Source: CAILZL01 sp049840395 (lineage in GTDB: Bacteria > Pseudomonadota > Gammaproteobacteria > Steroidobacterales > Steroidobacteraceae). Taken from it: a stretch of DNA of 64,000 nt. The position numbers and the translations under genes were made by a program. Shown here in pieces: positions 61,743 through 64,000 of this stretch. Every line of letters begins with the position of its first letter. The stretch's first letter is position 1. The stretch is from NCBI GenBank assembly GCA_049840395.1, contig JASGLD010000005.1:186001-250000 (forward strand), in the 5' to 3' direction. Under the pieces are notes generated by a model. That model did no database searches, was not told the DNA's origin, and saw nothing but the letters and a program-made list of their open reading frames with translations.

Positions 61743-62288
61743 TTGACCAACATTTTCCTCATCGGCCCCATGGGTTCCGGAAAGACCGCCGTCGGCAAAC
61801 AGTTGGCGCGATTGCTGGACATGCACTTTTACGACAGCGATGCGGAGATCGAACGGATAACGGGTGTTGATATCCCATTTATCTTTGAAAAAGAGGGTGA
61901 GCCGAAATTTCGCGAGCGCGAAATCGAGGCAATCGACAATCTGACCCAGCTAAATGGTGTGGTGATCGCTACCGGCGGTGGCGCGGTGCTGGCCGAACTC
62001 AACCGCCAGCATCTGCAAGCACGGGGCAAGGTGGTTTATCTACGCACGTCTATCGAACAGCAATTAGAACGCACCAAGCACACCCGCCACCGCCCTCTAT
62101 TGCATACCACCAATCCAGAACAGCGATTGCGCGATCTGCTCAATATTCGCGCGCCGCTGTACGAATCCATTGCGTCGCTGACCGTGAACACGGATCATCG
62201 TCGAGTATCGCTGGTGGCGCAGGAGATCCTGCGCGGTTTGGAATTGGATCCCCTACATCGTGTCGACGAGCCCATAGATGAACATTGA
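61743..62288 (+). CDS. aroK: Shikimate kinase
   Basis: The 181-residue kinase makes shikimate 3-phosphate. The frame is open from 61650, but TTG at 61743 is chosen because AGGA lies seven bases upstream and TNIFLIGPMGSGKTAVGK then aligns with the family (P loop GSGKT). FYDSDAEIER and ATGGGAVL follow. It overlaps aroB. A TTG start and close hairpin are unusual but workable. Confidence 0.94.
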   Translation: MTNIFLIGPMGSGKTAVGKQLARLLDMHFYDSDAEIERITGVDIPFIFEKEGEPKFREREIEAIDNLTQLNGVVIATGGGAVLAELNRQHLQARGKVVYLRTSIEQQLERTKHTRHRPLLHTTNPEQRLRDLLNIRAPLYESIASLTVNTDHRRVSLVAQEILRGLELDPLHRVDEPIDEH

Positions 62289-63390
62289 TTCCCTCTCCAT
62301 GACGCAACCATCCGTGGAGCAATTGGGCATAGCACTAGGCGAGCGCAGCTATCCGATTTTGATCGGCAGTGGTTTGTTGACCAATGCCGCATTGCTGAAG
62401 CAGCACATTACTGCACGCAATCTGATGATTGTCACCAACGAAGTGGTGGCGCCGCTGTACTTGCAGCAACTGAAGTCATCTTTAATGGATAAGCGGCTGC
62501 ACGAAATCGTGCTGGCCGATGGTGAACACACCAAGAATATGGATACCTTGAATCAGGTATTCGACGCATTGATCGCTGCGCGGATGAATCGTGACGCCGC
62601 AGTTATCGCACTGGGTGGCGGTGTCATCGGTGATATGGCCGGGTTTGCCGCAGCCTGTTATCAGCGCGGTGTCGATTACTACCAGATTCCTACCACCTTG
62701 CTATCGCAGGTGGATTCATCGGTGGGCGGCAAGACAGCCGTTAATCATCCCGGCGGTAAAAATCTCATCGGAGCATTTCATCAACCACGCTGTGTCATTG
62801 CCGACACGGCAGTGTTGAATACCCTACCTGATCGTGAGTTGCGTGCCGGCCTTGCCGAAGTGATCAAGTACGGTTTGATCCGCGATCCCGTCTTCTTTGC
62901 CTGGCTTGAAACCAACGCGTCGAAAATCCTGGCTCGCGATCCGCAAGCACTGGCCTATGCCATCAAGCGCAGCTGTGAGGTCAAGGCGGAAGTGGTAGGC
63001 ATTGATGAGCGCGAACAAGGTCTGCGCGCCATTCTCAATCTCGGCCACACCTTCGGTCACGCCATCGAGAATGCTCTGGGCTATGGCGAGTGGTTGCATG
63101 GTGAAGCGGTGGCGGCAGGTATGGTGTTGGCCGCAGAAATGTCCATGCAGCTGGGCTGGTTACCCGAAGCCGATTATCAACGCACGGTCAGATTGCTCGA
63201 AAATAGTGGTCTGCCCGTCAAAGCACCTGCTATTGGTGCAGATAAGGCGCGTGAACTCATGGGTATGGACAAGAAGGTATTGGCGGGACAATTACGTTTG
63301 GTGTTGCTACAAGGATTAGGCAATGCAGTGGTGACCGCGGACTATCCAGCCGCTGCTTTGCAGACGACCTTGCAACGCGGTTTTGGCTGA
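62278..63390 (+). CDS. aroB: 3-dehydroquinate synthase
   Basis: The 370-residue NAD and metal enzyme catalyses the second step of the shikimate pathway. VIALGGGVIGDMAGFAAACYQRGV and IPTTLLSQVDSSVGGKTAVNHP are the cofactor and active-site blocks, and LNLGHTFGHAIE holds metal ligands. ATG 62278 overlaps the aroK end; ATG 62299 is an alternative. Confidence 0.97.
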   Translation: MNIDSLSMTQPSVEQLGIALGERSYPILIGSGLLTNAALLKQHITARNLMIVTNEVVAPLYLQQLKSSLMDKRLHEIVLADGEHTKNMDTLNQVFDALIAARMNRDAAVIALGGGVIGDMAGFAAACYQRGVDYYQIPTTLLSQVDSSVGGKTAVNHPGGKNLIGAFHQPRCVIADTAVLNTLPDRELRAGLAEVIKYGLIRDPVFFAWLETNASKILARDPQALAYAIKRSCEVKAEVVGIDEREQGLRAILNLGHTFGHAIENALGYGEWLHGEAVAAGMVLAAEMSMQLGWLPEADYQRTVRLLENSGLPVKAPAIGADKARELMGMDKKVLAGQLRLVLLQGLGNAVVTADYPAAALQTTLQRGFG

Positions 63391-63393
63391 ATC

Positions 63394-64000
63394 ATGAGTG
63401 CTGCACCGTCCACGCTAGCCGTTTACGCTGCTCATGACGCGCAGACACGCGGCCGTCGTTATCAAGAGCCATCGCCTAATAATCGCAGTGAATTCCAGCG
63501 CGATCGCGATCGTATTATTCATTCCACTGCGTTTCGTCGTCTGGTTTACAAGACACAGGTGTTCGTCAATCAGGAGGGCGATCTGTATCGCACACGACTG
63601 ACGCATTCACTGGAAGTGGCGCAGATCGCTCGTACCATTGCCTCGGCATTGCAGCTCAATGAAACCCTCACCGAGGCCATCTGCCTGGCGCATGACCTGG
63701 GACATACGCCTTTCGGTCATGCCGGCCAGGATGCACTTAACGAATGCATGCGCGATTACGGTGGCTTTGAACACAATCTGCAATCGCTGCGTATTGTTGA
63801 TGAACTGGAAGAGCGCTACGCCGCCTTCAATGGCTTGAACCTATGTTTTGAAACTCGTGAAGGCATTCTCAAGCATTGCTCGCTCAACAAAGCCCGGCAG
63901 CTGGGCGAGGTGGGCGAACGCTTCATTCGACGCGAGCAACCTTCGCTGGAAGCACAGATTGCCAATCTGGCGGATGAGATTGCCTACAACAATCACGATT
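63394..64000 (+). CDS. dgt: Deoxyguanosinetriphosphate triphosphohydrolase (partial)
   Basis: Only the first 202 codons are in the window. HD-domain ligands are visible: RLTHSLEVAQIA (His71) and LAHDLGHTPFGHAG (His100, Asp101), with FRRLVYKTQVF upstream. The enzyme hydrolyses dGTP to deoxyguanosine and triphosphate. It is three bases after the aroB stop. Confidence 0.93.
   Translation, partial: MSAAPSTLAVYAAHDAQTRGRRYQEPSPNNRSEFQRDRDRIIHSTAFRRLVYKTQVFVNQEGDLYRTRLTHSLEVAQIARTIASALQLNETLTEAICLAHDLGHTPFGHAGQDALNECMRDYGGFEHNLQSLRIVDELEERYAAFNGLNLCFETREGILKHCSLNKARQLGEVGERFIRREQPSLEAQIANLADEIAYNNHD

Noticed and set aside
1..64000. tRNA, rRNA, CRISPR arrays, insertion sequences or phage genes
   Set aside because: No TTCGA-type tRNA arms with stem pairing, no direct-repeat arrays and no transposase or integrase motifs were found by reading both strands.

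Overview
The window is a chromosomal segment of a Gammaproteobacterium that spans the replication-origin neighbourhood. The gene order gyrB-recF-dnaN-dnaA on one strand, divergent from rpmH-rnpA-yidD-yidC-mnmE, is diagnostic. A glnA-ntrB-ntrC block, glyQS, pilMNOPQ-aroK-aroB and a RegB/RegA (RoxS/RoxR) pair point to the Nevskiales/Steroidobacterales/Xanthomonadales side of the class; that placement is an inference from gene order, not a phylogeny. No rRNA, tRNA, CRISPR array, transposase or prophage gene was seen.

Layout. 0-6.4 kb (minus strand): a membrane protein cut by the window edge, an ECF sigma factor, then ntrC, ntrB, a DUF4124 protein and glnA. glnA has a sigma-54 promoter with two upstream NtrC-like sites, so the nitrogen regulators can be connected to their target within the window. 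6.4-11.1 kb (plus): glyQ, glyS, an acyltransferase and a stand-alone amidotransferase-like domain. 11.1-15.2 kb: a homocysteine methyltransferase, a DUF2238 membrane protein and a divergent group of three predicted exported proteins (NmrA-like, SnoaL-like, unknown). 15.3-22.4 kb (minus): cyoA-cyoB-cyoC-cyoD-surf1-regB-regA, a quinol oxidase operon carrying its own assembly factor and a redox two-component system. 22.6-30.2 kb (plus): an MHS transporter and a tripartite RND efflux operon whose adaptor gene is frameshifted. 30.2-34.2 kb: DUF1161, an EF-G gene outside a str operon, and a protein with an internal duplication.

34.3-40.9 kb: gyrB, recF, dnaN, a candidate oriC between dnaN and dnaA, dnaA, then rpmH. 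This block is visibly more AT-rich than its surroundings. 40.8-51.1 kb: rnpA, yidD, yidC, mnmE, a small membrane protein, a FecR/DUF6600 protein, mnmG, an NfeD-like protein and gltA. 51.1-54.2 kb (minus): PBP1A and a frameshifted gene of unknown role. 54.6-64 kb (plus): pilMNOPQ (pilQ frameshifted near its end), a Big-domain lipoprotein, aroK, aroB and the start of a dGTPase gene.

The least ordinary features are: three genes each interrupted by one extra base in the similar plus-strand context AT(T/C)GAATA; the redox-sensing quinol oxidase operon; the E. coli-like geometry of the glnA control region; the exported NmrA/SnoaL group; and palindromic intergenic repeats, one of which supplies the end of a reading frame. 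Most of the window is core genome, and I found no convincing new multi-gene system.
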